Of a stretch of 64,000 bases of DNA, positions 22,592 through 34,259 are shown one piece after another. The stretch covers positions 15,935,613 through 15,999,612 of the forward strand of contig NC_087071.1 in assembly GCF_963678635.1 (NCBI RefSeq), read 5' to 3'. How positions within the stretch are numbered: position 1 is the first letter of the stretch; each line of letters opens with the position of its first letter. Below the pieces are notes generated by a model. That model had not been told where the DNA came from. It ran no database searches and worked only from the letters and a program-made list of their open reading frames with translations. The DNA comes from Symsagittifera roscoffensis. Its lineage: Eukaryota; Xenacoelomorpha; Acoela; Convolutidae. A program made the translations under genes and the position numbers.

Positions 22592-23229
22592 TAACACGAT
22601 ATATGCTTTGATGTTTGAACCACGTATTAAATGAGCCTGAATATTTTGGTGATTTCCTTGATCGTAGTCTAATTACTAGATCTATTTGACAGGACTTATC
22701 ATGAAGTTTGGTCTGCAGCGCTTATTCTGAAGTTTCAAGGGTTACTTTGAATCAGGCTGTTATCTGTTTTGGGATGCAAGGGCTGATGCGAAATATGCAG
22801 TGGCTGAATGGGGCCGAGTCAAGGAAGAAACTAGTTTCAAATGATCTTCTCGTTGAAGAGAGTCGAGATAGTACCTGAAGACGCTTTCGCCTCGAATCCA
22901 GATCCTGCCACTTTGACTGCGCTTCAAAGAGCTGATAACTAAAGAAGTCAGAAATTTTTAAATGTTTGAAGCCATTTCTAGAGAAGGGGGACTGCAGGAG
23001 TGACTAGACTACCTTTCAAAGACCACGAACTTCGAAAAGAAAGACCTAACAAAGAATAGTGATCTAAAAGTGAGTGTTGTTTCTGGGAAAACAGTTAGAT
23101 TCACTGAAGATGGAAAAAGTTTAAGATCGATCATAACAGTTGCAAGGCATCAGTTAGTGAAGAACTTGAGTGAGCCATCAGAAATCACTTTGGTCAATTT
23201 GGACACTGACGCCCGTTAATTACACGAGA

Positions 23230-24490
23230 AAAAACCAAACTTAGATTCAAAAGCAGTAAGGGCACTACTAATGACAGGAAGCACGAGTTTGGTGAAGGTA
23301 GACGGACACCAAATGAAGGTCCATGGGCACTACCCAATCTTGATGAAGGATGATGATATCAACATTTCCACCAGGGCATAAGAAACAGGTGCGGATGATC
23401 AGGTGGGATAAATATACATCGGACATGAAGAATTGAAACTGAGACGCATTGTGCACAACGCCATGCTTTGAGATTGAACTGGCAGTGCGCATGCCACTTG
23501 TGCAAGACAAGCAGCTTGCGATTAAAAATTGTAGGCTTTTGGACGCAAATGGGCTTCGATAGGTCGGATTTGGTGATTATTTTTTAATTCATTTAGGTGC
23601 AGCCAGCCAACGGCATATCTATCTATTTAGAAGAACACCGGTCATTTCACAAGGATCAGCTGTCCAGTTCCTCCCGAGACGGGACTTCATACGAATCTTC
23701 GATGTAACCATGGACTTGAACAACGGATTAACGGCATGATTCAAAAAAAACTTGTTGATAAGATCATAAAGTATCTGGTTCCCATGGTAGATAGACATGG
23801 AATCAAACGGATTCGGAGGTGGTCCGAGCAGGGCTGACACGGAAAGCAGCGGAAACTGACACAATAAAGATAAATTTTGTTGGCTTTGCCAACTACTATC
23901 AGCAGTTAGTCAAGGCGTATGTAGACCAAATATATCAATTGCATCAATTTATGCAAAACTATGGCAAGGAGCTTACCAGGATCGAAGAAGCTTAGTTTTT
24001 CTATAAAAATATCAATTGTGAGCCATGCCAGGCTTCGATCTTTCGTTATATTCACAAAAAGGGGTTGTTCGTTAGATACTGATGCTTCCGTGGTGGCAAT
24101 TTTTGGCACTCTCAGTCAATAACAAAATTTGAACAAAAATATAATCTTGTGACCTATAGTTTATGGTAGCAAATTTCATAGAGACACCGAAAGGAAATTT
24201 GGTGCATCAAAAGCCGAAAGGTTTGCAGTTATCACTTTTGTTGAAAAAATACAGCTTACTTGGTGAGCGAACCTTTTAGATTTTGCGTGCACAACCGAGC
24301 CCTCGCTTGGTTGAAAACATATTCGTTGAAACAAATCTAAATTGATTGCTTTATAGTCAGACTGGATGGCTATCACATGATCATAGATGGTAGAAAATGC
24401 GATAAACATCAGAATTCTGACAGCATCAGCAAGAAAACAAGGACTTGTGACCAACTCGAAGGAACACATCCCAACCGGCAAAAAGAATGG
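23230..24490 (+). pseudogene. Gypsy-like protease, RT tail and RNase H remnant
   Basis: At 23255-23293 the plus strand reads A-L-L-M-T-G-S-T-S, the retropepsin ALLDTGS motif with the catalytic Asp replaced by Met. At 23875-23922 F-V-G-F-A-N-Y-Y-Q-Q-L-V-K matches the FLGL.NYYRRF.K motif that follows gypsy reverse transcriptase. RNase H follows: T-D-A-S-V near 24078, P-I-V-Y-G-S-K, then A-S-K-A-E-R-F-A-V-I (the E..ALAV helix) to about 24250. D-G-R-K-C-D-K-H-Q-N-S-D-S-I-S matches the NADALSR end. Many stops interrupt the frame. Confidence 0.75.
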
Positions 24491-26362
24491 ACGGCTTCTC
24501 CAATATAGACAAAGACAAGAATGACAAATTGCAAATCACTAGATAGCTTGATAAATCAAGTCATCCTACAGGAACCCAAAAAAGAAGTACAGTGGTCGGT
24601 AATGAAGGGACTGAGATCATCAGAAGACTCTTAGCCACTGAACACAATTATCCGGAATAATCAGATCGAGCGCGATCGCCGGTCAGTCGAATATTAGCGA
24701 ATAACTTCGATTCCAAAGGAGGTGCTGATGAGAAGGTCTCAGCAAAAATGGCTGGGAGGGAGTAATCCACATGTTCAAAAGAATAGAATCACTCTGGAAA
24801 CTAGTACAGAAAGGAGAACTTGGTTCGTTGAAAATGAAGCAGTCTCTGAGTTGGACTCAAAGGGTTCATACAGCTATAGAGCTTTGTCAGGGGAGTATAA
24901 TCAATATGAAGAAGCTGACACGTTGTTGTCCGAGGAGTCAGTTAGTGCAAAACTCTGACGGGAAGGTTTTTCCGGGCTTTCAAAAACCAAAGCACTCTGG
25001 GATAAGATTCTGTCTAGGTAATTGAAAAAAGTTAGGAACATTTCCTTTTACATTTCCAATGAATCCACGACCTCGAGCGTCAGCTCCCTAGGCGAGACTT
25101 GGGGAAATACTTCTGAGATAATATCCAGCTTCGATATGTTTGAACTGGCATTACATTCCTTATTAGTCAAATGGAAGCACAACTGACTATACAGGAAAGT
25201 ACCTCAAGGCCTGATCAAAACAGATACGCTTTGGACGAGGAGAGTTTAGTATTGGATCATGCTGCAGATGAGTTTAACTTTATCAAACTATTGAAACTTC
25301 CCACTAGGTTGCTCCGACGTGCTAGTATTGTCCGCACAAATCTTGAAAAAGAAACAAAACCAATGACGAAAATATGTTCTGTCAAATAGATGGACGATGT
25401 GCAGAAACCAGAAAAAAATCAGCGGGCAACTGAATGTAATCAAAATATACTTGAAAGCTAGATATCAACTATGGGCTCAAAGAAAAAAGTGACTGACTAG
25501 AAACTTGAAGAGATGGATATAAAATGAAGCACCCGACCGAGACAACTTGGAAGAACAAATGTACAAGATACTGAATCACTTTTATGTGAATTAAAGGACT
25601 TTTGAATATCCTGCAACTACAAGAAGGAGGAAAAAGTCTCTCAAATTGTTTCAATTGTTTTATCACAGTTACATGCTTTTCGAAAAGATAGCAGACTCTG
25701 GCTTAGTTTTACTGAAAACCGATAATGGCCTCGGAGTGAACTGTGATACCCTGGCCCTCACCCTGGCCCTCTGGAGCATAAGCCTACTAGTAAAAAAAAA
25801 CATTGAATCCCACGAAGATCCCGGCGTGGCCAGAAGCCTATGCATATTTAAAAGAGATTGAAGAAACGTGGTTGGCCGGCTCAGAACATTTGCCTGGAAG
25901 ATGAACCCAAAACCGCTTTAACCGCAGATTGTTGTTCGGGTTGACTTCCCGTCTCCTTGCTCTTCGAATCGGCGCCTCGCATGGTGTCGAAGTAAGAATG
26001 AAGTTTTTGAGGGCAAACATGGAGCCGCGCTTCTTCAGAGGGATTGGCGCTGCCCTGTTTACGTCTTATTTTACATTCTCGGACGTACGGAGCCGCAAAG
26101 ATATTAAGGCTATACCGTCGAGAAGGACGAAAACTTCCGCGGAGCCTTGAAAGGAAGTGATTTCAAGGACGAATGATCACTCCAGGCTAAAATGGCCCAA
26201 AGAAGAGAAGGTGATAGTGTTGGAAGTTGCGGAAGGAGTTACGCAGTGAAAGTTGAGGTGGCAACGCATGCTGAAGATTCCATAGAGTTTCTCAACAATG
26301 ACGAAATTTACTACCAAAAGGTTGAACTAATTATACCGGATCGTTAGTCTTTTTTTCGTTGG

Positions 26363-28600
26363 ATTACCCTGAGATCAACTCCATAGCCAGTGCGAAAGCT
26401 GTGGGCTGGACGATTTCAAGCCACCAAGAACAAGCATAGCTCACAGGAAAATGTAAAGACAAACTGTCCTGACTCAGTCCACACGGGTGACCACGCTGGT
26501 GGCTGGTTGAAGATGTAGAAGGTTAGACCCTCATCAAGAGGGAATCTCATGACTTGCGACAACAGGAAAAATAAGCAGGACAGCCGGAAGGAGTTAGTGG
26601 CTGGATCAATTTTAAAGCGAAAAAACAACGGCACCGTGATGGCGTCCGAGGCCAATGAAAAGGGCTTTGAAGAAATAATGAAAGGCTTCTTGGAGAACCG
26701 TTCTCTGGAAGTCTTTCCACACGACGTTGAACAGGCCGTCAACAGATACGGCAGGCTTAGGAGCTCCCTGAACAAGTCAGATTTGCCAGTGAAATTGCGG
26801 TGGTATTAAATTGAACTGAATATGAAGCTAATGAGTGGCCAAATCAAAAGAGCATCAATTGCAATAAATGGAAATCCTGCGTATCATGATTGCTAAGGAC
26901 AATTCTGCAGTGGCCTAGCCCAAGCCAAAGGTCGCTCTTTGTTTTGCAAGATTTGATGTGGAACGAAACCCAATTCCTGTAGTGGAACAATGGATGAAAG
27001 CCATAAGACAAGGATCACTATTAACACATGCAACTGAAGGTACCAACCCACCGAGGAGTTGAACGTGGCAACGATTGTATGGATAATTATTGGAAACTCA
27101 ATGGAGTGAGGATATGTTCCGACAAGCAGCTGAAAATGACTCGATAATTACCGGAAACCCAAATCGTTTCAGTAGTTTCCAGGCGTGGCCTGAATATCAT
27201 ATCACTTTTTCTGGACGATGCAGCCAGGAACGCGTACTTTGATATTGAGCAATCGTGGTTCTCGAATTTGGGCAAAACGAGTGCGAGAAATGGAATAGTT
27301 AACATCTCAAAAATTGCAGCTAAGCAGAATTCAGGAGGAGCTGAAAGGAAAGGTGAGCTCTGATTCGTGGGAAAGTTTATCGAAGACTAGCCTGATAACA
27401 ATGTGCGAACTCGTGAAGTTTTTGTGGTGTTCAAATCCGAACCCGGGACATCTGGGGCATAACTTCAAAATTTGATCTGGAACTGAAAAACGACTAAAAT
27501 CAGCTTCACTTGGCGTGAATGTATCACTTGGTGGCGTTAGCGCTTGGAATACAGAATGAGACAACACCCACGGAACCTCCAAATTACTCGATGATTTGGA
27601 AGGAAAAACTGGAAGTCATTCGTGTGGGAGAGGCCACAGTTTAAATCACTGAGTCAACTTGAAAAACTGTACGGAGTTTAAACAGGGCGGATGAAAAAGA
27701 AAATTAACCGGTAGCGGACTGCCATGGCGTGTAAAGTGAACTTGATGATCGCCTAGAGAACAATGAGTCATGAAACTTCTGTGGCAGACACACGAAATCG
27801 TGACATTCCTTAGTTAATTCCTGGGTTCTATAAAAAGAGCAAAAGATTGCAGGCTGGCGAGAAGCTCTCGAGATTGAAATGTTTGATCTTGAAGTACAGC
27901 GAAAGAAGAAACCATAGGTCTGCTGGTTCGAAGTACCATATTATAACGGCAATTACCCCACAAGAATGGTGGTTCTGGTTGTGACGATATAACATGTGGT
28001 GATCAATCAACTTTTCAAAAAGCATAAGTGTGTAAGGTTAACCAAAATGTTGAAAATAATGTATTAACTCTTGACGGAGATTTTTCGAACCATCCCGGAG
28101 AGATCAATGTACGAACTGAAAGATGTAGTGGGAGAAAAATTCATCCATACGAGCGAAGGGAACGTAAAAGAGACACAACAGGTGACGAGCTGCTGCTAGA
28201 CGCTACAGAATACAGAAACCGGAGCAAAATTATCTTGAATCACGGGAACAATCTTGTCACTGCTTGGCGCAGAAAATAAAGGTTACCCGAAACAAGGAAT
28301 CGTAAGTTGGAATTATTCGGTAAAACCTCGAAGATTCCGAAGTTACTTGGTAGCATATGGGCTTGGCAGATACTGATGATTTGGTTTCTTGCTGCTATGA
28401 CAACGTGGTTATATGAACGCGCGAAGTGTCAAAACCTGAAACCTTCAAACCTACCGATCATTCCAGCTGGTTATAGGACCGGATGCCTTCCAAAAAATAC
28501 TGCTGCTAAGCGAGTGTCTGCAATATCTTGAATGCCAGAAAACGAAAGAAGTAGAGCCTTAAGAGCTGACCTGGAGCGATACGTACGCTGACCTGGAGCG
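26363..28600 (+). repeat. Tandem duplication, copy 1 (2.24 kb)
   Basis: Matches 28601-30860 at nearly every base, starting ATTACCCTGAGATCAACTCC. I saw only about four or five substitutions and one 37-nt indel (extra bases in copy 2 near 29391-29428). The frames inside (for example 26549-26809 and 28028-28279) have no recognised product; 28382-28441 reads W-F-L-A-A-M-T-T-W-L-Y-E and K-C-Q-N-L-K, like the second half of a gypsy integrase H2C2 finger. Confidence 0.9.
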
Positions 28601-30860
28601 ATTACCCTGAGATCAACTCCATAGCCAGTGCGAAAGCTGTGGGCTGGACGATTTCAAGCCACCAAGAACAAGCATAGCTCACAGGAAAATGTAAAGACAA
28701 ACTGTCCTGACTCAGTCCACACGGGTGACCACGCTGGTGGCTAGTTGAAGATGTAGAAGGTTAGACCCTCATCAAGAGGGAATCTCATGACTTGCGACAA
28801 CAGGAAAAATAAGCAGGACAGCCGGAAGGAGTTAGTGGCTGGATCAATTTTAAAGCGAAAAAACAACGGCACCGTGATGGCGTCCGAGGCCAATGAAAAG
28901 GGCTTTGAAGAAATAATGAAAGGCTTCTTGGAGGACCGTTCTCTGGAAGTCTTTCCACACGACGTTGAACAGGCCGTCAACAGATACGGCAGGCTTAGGA
29001 GCTCCCTGAACAAGTCAGATTTGCCAGTGAAATTGCGGTGGTATTAAATTGAACTGAATATGAAGCTAATGAGTGGCCAAATCAAAAGAGCATCAATTGC
29101 AATAAATGGAAATCCTGCGTATCATGATTGCTAAGGACAATTCTGCAGTGGCCTAGCCCAAGCCAAAGGTCGCTCTTTGTTTTGCAAGATTTGATGTGGA
29201 ACGAAACCCAATTCCTGTAGTGGAACAATGGATGAAAGCCATAAGACAAGGATCACTATTAACACATGCAACTGAAGGTACCAACCCACCGAGGAGTTGA
29301 ACGTGGCAACGATTGTATGGATAATTATTGGAAACTCGATGGAGTGAGGATATGTTCCGACAAGCAGCTGAAAATGACTCGATAATTACCTGAAAAGAGC
29401 AGAAGCCTCAAAGAAAACGTAACATTTGGAAACCCAAATCGTTTCAGTAGTTTCCAGGCGTGGCCTGAATATCATATCACTTTTTCTGGACGATGCAGCC
29501 AGGAACGCGTACTTTGATATTGAGCAATCGTGGTTCTCGAATTTGGGCAAAACGAGTGCGAGAAATGGAATAGTTAACATCTCAAAAATTGCAGCTAAGC
29601 AGAATTCAGGAGGAGCTGAAAGGAAAGGTGAGCTCTGATTCGTGGGAAAGTTTATCGAAGACTAGCCTGATAACAATGTGCGAACTCGTGAAGTTTTTGT
29701 GGTGTTCAAATCCGAACCCGGGACATCTGGGGCATAACTTCAAAATTTGATCTGGAACTGAAAAACGACTAAAATCAGCTTCACTTGGCGTGAATGTATC
29801 ACTTGGTGGCGTTAGCGCTTGGAATACAGAATGAGACAACACCCACGGAACCTCCAAATTACTCGATGATTTGGAAGGAAAAACTGGAAGTCATTCGTGT
29901 GGGAGAGGCCACAGTTTAAATCACTGAGTCAACTTGAAAAACTGTACGGAGTTTAAACAGGGCGGATGAAAAAGAAAATTAACCGGTAGCGGACTGCCAT
30001 GGCGTGTAAAGTGAACTTGATGATCGCCTAGAGAACAATGAGTCATGAAACTTCTGTGGCAGACACACGAAATCGTGACATTCCTTAGTTAATTCCTGGG
30101 TTCTATAAAAAGAGCAAAAGATTGCAGGCTGGCGAGAAGCTCTCGAGATTGAAATGTTTGATCTTGAAGTACAGCGAAAGAAGAAACCATAGGTCTGCTG
30201 GTTCGAAGTACCATATTATAACGGCAATTACCCCACAAGAATGGTGGTTCTGGTTGTGACGATATAACATGTGGTGATCAATCAACTTTTCAAAAAGCAT
30301 AAGTGTGTAAGGTTAACCAAAATGTTGAAAATAATGTATTAACTCTTGACGGAGATTTTTCGAACCATCCCGGAGAGATCAATGTACGAACTGAAAGATG
30401 TAGTGGGAGAAAAATTCATCCATACGAGCGAAGGGAACGTAAAAGAGACACAACAGGTGACGAGCTGCTGCTAGACGCTACAGAATACAGAAACCGGAGC
30501 AAAATTATCTTGAATCACGGGAACAATCTTGTCACTGCTTGGCGCAGAAAATAAAGGTTACCCGAAACAAGGAATCGTAAGTTGGAATTATTCGGTAAAA
30601 CCTCGAAGATTCCGAAGTTACTTGGTAGCATATGGGCTTGGCAGATATTGATGATTTGGTTTCTTGCTGCTATGACAACGTGGTTATATGAACGCGCGAA
30701 GTGTCAAAACCTGAAACCTTCAAACCTACCGATCATTCCAGCTGGTTATAGGACCGGATGCCTTCCAAAAAATACTGCTGCTAAGCGAGTGTCTGCAATA
30801 TCTTGAATGCCAGAAAACGAAAGAAGTAGAGCCTTAAGAGCTGACCTGGAGCGATACGTG
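28601..30860 (+). repeat. Tandem duplication, copy 2 (2.26 kb)
   Basis: Second copy of the unit at 26363-28600. At the junction the string GCTGACCTGGAGCGAT occurs twice (about 28566-28581 and 28588-28602) around a short filler ACGTAC. Past the copy, 30861-31103 continues an open frame (98 codons from 30807) with no recognised domain. This indicates that the original element ran through this sequence before duplicating. Confidence 0.9.
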
Positions 30861-31954
30861 AGCCTGTGCTCACAGAACATTATCTACCAGCACTTGGAAG
30901 AGAACGTGGACATTCTATCCTACTGCATACAAAGGATAGCTGAACAAGAATTTGAATCACGGAACGCACCTTTGTTAGAGTTCTGCAAGAATTACACAAT
31001 GAAGCTGGAAAAAAGTATTAGAATGATGATACAGGAGAAGAAGCATTGGAGCAATGCAGGTGACCGAGAAGGAAGGAAAAATGAAGGGATAACGGAAATA
31101 TGAAAATAAGACCTTAGACCTTGGGAAAATGAAACCTTTGAATTGTCCTTGTAGGGTGACATTTTCTGAAACAATCTAACAAAATCTGAACAATAATTTC
31201 TCGTTTTGTTTTGCTCTGCACCAGTCAGGAAGTCTTTTTTGTATACGTTGTTACAATTTTTGATTTTCATCAAAACTTGTTATGAAAACTGTTTTCATAC
31301 ACAGATTAATACGATAGTAAGTTAAGTCATTTGAACCTGACTGCAAGTGTTTTGTCTGCATAGGACATATCATCGCTTTGTGGCAGTCTGGTGAGGCTTG
31401 GGTAAGCTCACTCGAAGTGATGGGTACATCAGTACCTTTTCTGGTCACAACCTTTGTTAGTTTCAATATCTAGGGCACTTTAGAAGATTTTACTTGATGA
31501 GCTTCATTAAGTTCGTTTTAAATGGCGCGTGGCACGTTTCACTTTGGAAACATGTTTAAAGCAAGAGCAAAAAGAAGTTTTAAGTATTGATATCGTAAGT
31601 AGACAGAAAAGTAAACTTATTTAGGACACTCCTGACGCTGCATAAATCATGATAGTTTTGGAAAGGCATTTAGATTGACAATGTATCAATACTTTTGACA
31701 ATAACAAGGATCTATGCGTTCGATGGGGACTTTTTTGGGTCTGTCTGGTGAGTAGTTACAGCCAACTTTTACAAAGGAAGGCACAGCCAACTTTTACAAA
31801 TTTGATTAAAAATAGACACTAAAAACATTAATGACAAAAAAAACAAAGATGGTTCAGAAGTTGTATAGTTTTCAATTTTTTTTTTCAATATTGGACTAGA
31901 TATTTCTGAGAAACACAGCCGTCCGCTAGTTTTGGCGAAAATGGTTGTCAAGTA

Positions 31955-32485
31955 ATCATTAGCCGAATAAAAGTCGAAAAAATAGAAACAAAGAGAGAAA
32001 AAAGAGGTTGAAAAAGAAACTTCCGTAGTTGAACCATTCCTACTATACGAGTGTTTTTTTACCAAAATGAGTAGACCCGGAAAAATGAGTGGCAAGTTTG
32101 GGATCTACACGAACTCTACCGAGCCCTAAAATTGGGAATATGACGACTTTATCCCCAGGAACTGTGATTTGGAGACGCAAAGCCCATTAACTTTGTATAA
32201 ATTTTCAAAGACCTTTTTAGCTACAGATGTACCCTGAACAATTGAAAATATTTACAAACCAGTATTTCATTTCAGACTATGAGCGGTTGAGAGCGAGAGG
32301 AGAGTGAAACAATTTATAAGGGATCTGATATAAAACACTCTCTAAAACAATTAGGAAATATTTTTAGCCCCGATTTTGTTGTAATCACAATGTCTGGGGA
32401 TTGAAACCCAGCTATGTGGCCCTTTTTTTAGATTCGTTGCTAACCCAAAAATCGTCAAACGTTCGTTGACATACTAAAAATCTAC
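31955..32485 (+). repeat. ~550-bp dispersed repeat, copy B
   Basis: Diverged second copy of the repeat at 18370-18915, same orientation. It keeps AAATGAGTAGACCCGGAAAA, TATTTCATTTCAGACTATGA, CACAATGTCTGGGGATTGAA and GTTCGTTGACAT in the same order. The B-box-like segment is damaged (GGGGATTGAAACCC). Confidence 0.7.
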
Positions 32486-32820
32486 TGGCTAGATGGAGAC
32501 AAAAATAAACAAAATTGAGTCTTCGATTTTTTGCGGCAAATCTGTCGATGACCTCTTCCACTTTAATTTCTACATCTTTGTGGATGTGAATCAGCGCCAA
32601 ATTTGCTGGGGGCCAAGAATTCGCTTTTCTTGTTTTGCCTTTTTTGTCACAGGTTCGTTTGGCCAAACTTGCAGTGGGGGTTTGTTTGATTGTCCAGCAG
32701 GGTTGACCAGCAGATGTCCCTGTCCAGTAAGCTGAAGTTGTAAATGTCGACGTCAATGTAGGATGGAGAGTGTAGAGCTTGCTAAGAGAGCGGAGATATA
32801 AAACTAATTGATGAAAGAGA

Positions 32821-33033
32821 TTAATCTTTTATGGTGGCTAAAGGAGCCAATGGCTCTAAGAGCCTTGAAGGTCTAGGTATGGGCGTCTCAGGGTTGGATG
32901 ATCCAGGGTTGTCACGCTCAGGAGTGGTTGCAGTGGATGAAGGTGGTGACTTCTTGGGTCCACTGGTGAAGAAAGCCTTGAGCGTCTTGAAGCCAGAAGC
33001 CTTGGAGTCCTTGGGAGCAGTCCGCTTTGACAT
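32821..33033 (-). CDS. Hypothetical 70-aa Ser/Pro/Lys-rich protein
   Basis: Starts at the first ATG after a well-formed TATA box (33140-33130) and begins M-S-K-R-T-A-P-K-D. The first half is basic (K, R) and the second half rich in Pro and Ser with S-P-P-S-S-T and P-I-P-R-P-S-R motifs, so it looks disordered. No signal peptide or membrane segment. A longer in-frame start at 33153 lies upstream of the TATA box and is less likely. I do not recognise the family. It could be the first exon of a transposon protein, or a chance open frame kept by the GC-richer composition. Confidence 0.35.
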   Translation of the reverse strand: MSKRTAPKDSKASGFKTLKAFFTSGPKKSPPSSTATTPERDNPGSSNPETPIPRPSRLLEPLAPLATIKD

Positions 33034-33129
33034 CTGGAAGATTGAAGTTGAAGTCCGGGGTCCAGTCCAGAAGGCAGCGTGAAGTCCAGTGAAAAAGATT
33101 TTAGAATGAGCTAGGTAGTTTTGAACGGG

Positions 33130-33140
33130 GTTTATATACT
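33130..33140 (-). promoter_or_regulatory. Candidate TATA box
   Basis: Minus-strand AGTATATAAAC followed by CCCG, about 100 bases upstream of the ATG of the small frame at 33033. It stands out because it sits in the only GC-rich segment nearby. Confidence 0.5.
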
Positions 33141-33339
33141 GCGATTGAGGCAAGTTGACAGGTACCTGTTAGCTGGTACCTGCCTCGAGTCAAAAAATGA
33201 GTCCAATTTGAGGCCTCAAAATAGACGCATTTTCACACCTTGAATTTTCACACCTCAAAATTTTCTTTGATATAAAGGCCTAAGACACCGGCGCTCTTTG
33301 AAAAAAAAAATAGGTAAGTTGTCCACAGGGGGGACCCTT

Positions 33340-33410
33340 CGGTATTTGTTAGGGTCAAATTCCTGAGGAATGGGAGCATCCGCCCCCCCCCCTCCCTAAA
33401 TCCGCCACTG
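33340..33410 (-). mobile_element. hAT-like MITE fragment, end copy
   Basis: The segment ends CCCTAAATCCGCCACTG after a C tract. Its inner part (AGGGTCAAATTCCTGAGGAA) matches, inverted, the left part of the element at 33829-34242. Only one end was found. Confidence 0.6.
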
Positions 33411-33828
33411 TATCAGACTATTCGGCAAGGTTGCAAAAAACTCATTACGTGGAAAATGGAAGTAAAAATGAAGAAATAAGCAAGAACTGAAAGCTGCTGC
33501 ATCTTAGATTAACTTTCATTGGTATGATTGCTATATTCTTTGATCGGCGGAGAGGGGTGGTTGACCGAACTTTTCCTCAATTTTGGCAACCAATATTTAT
33601 GAAGGCTCTCCCTCTAAATATTTGTATACGGCAGCTTTCCGTTCTGTCGAGGACCATTTTTTGGCCCATACCTGCTTTCAAAACCACAAAAAATGTAGCA
33701 CACTGATGCAGATAACAATCAATTTCTAGTCACTAATGGTTTCAGCGAAGATCTAAAACATCAAAAAGGTTCCGCACATAAATTTCCGGCTCCAAATGTT
33801 TTCAAAATGTTTTAAAATGAATTCATCA

Positions 33829-34242
33829 CAGAAGCGGATTTAGGGAAGGGGGGATGGCGCCCCCTCAGGGATTCGACCCCTTGCCGACACAAAGGGTCCC
33901 CTTTTCACTATTTTGAGATATCCACTTTTGGCTGACTGACCTTAAAACTTTCTAAGGGCGCGTTTGGCGCCAATCTATACTTATTTTGAGTGGGGAGCGC
34001 GCGCCGAAAACGGGACTTTTTGGTCGAAATTTTCCAAAAAAAACCTAAAAACGCTTTTTTGAAAAATTTATCTACGGCGCAGAAATTTTGGTCAAATTAA
34101 GATTTTTATAGTGATTTGGTCGGCCCAAAGAAGGTCAGCAAAATTTTGAATTTTTTTTTTGAAAATCAGCCTCCCCCATCCCCCATCCATCCCCAACCCC
34201 CCACCCCCCCCCCCCCCCAAGAAATTCCTGGATCCGCGCCTG
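33829..34242 (+). mobile_element. hAT-like MITE with 8-bp target duplication
   Basis: The element starts CAGAAGCGGATTTAGG and ends CCTGGATCCGCGCCTG, imperfect inverted ends of the CAGNGGCGGAT type common in hAT elements. Flanking octamers ATTCATCA (33821-33828) and CTTCATCA (34243-34250) agree at 7 of 8 positions, as expected for an old hAT target duplication. Length is 414 bp with no transposase frame; G/C tracts occur near both ends (33850s; 34176-34218). Confidence 0.78.
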
Positions 34243-34259
34243 CTTCATCATTTGCTGTT

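Larger units (their letters stand above)
21380..31110 (+). mobile_element. Decayed Ty3/gypsy-like retrotransposon
   Basis: Plus-strand fragments occur in gypsy order: Lys-rich Gag-like frames (21730-22059, 22169-22591), a protease remnant (about 23240), the reverse transcriptase/RNase H connection (23875-23922), RNase H (24078-24480) and an integrase zinc-finger-like stretch (28382-28441 and 30657-30716). Every domain contains stops or frame changes. LTRs were not found. The distal 2.24 kb is duplicated in tandem. It lies in the 19.5-kb intron, antisense to the host gene. Confidence 0.65.
32486..33240 (-). other. GC-richer segment with TATA box and small ORF
   Basis: Base composition is clearly richer in G+C than the flanks. 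On the minus strand a TATA box (AGTATATAAAC, 33140-33130) lies about 100 bases before an ATG at 33033 that opens a 70-codon frame to 32821. A second frame (32756-32412) follows. The abrupt composition change and compact promoter suggest an inserted element or retrogene fragment in the host intron. No transposase or polymerase motif was recognised. Confidence 0.5.
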
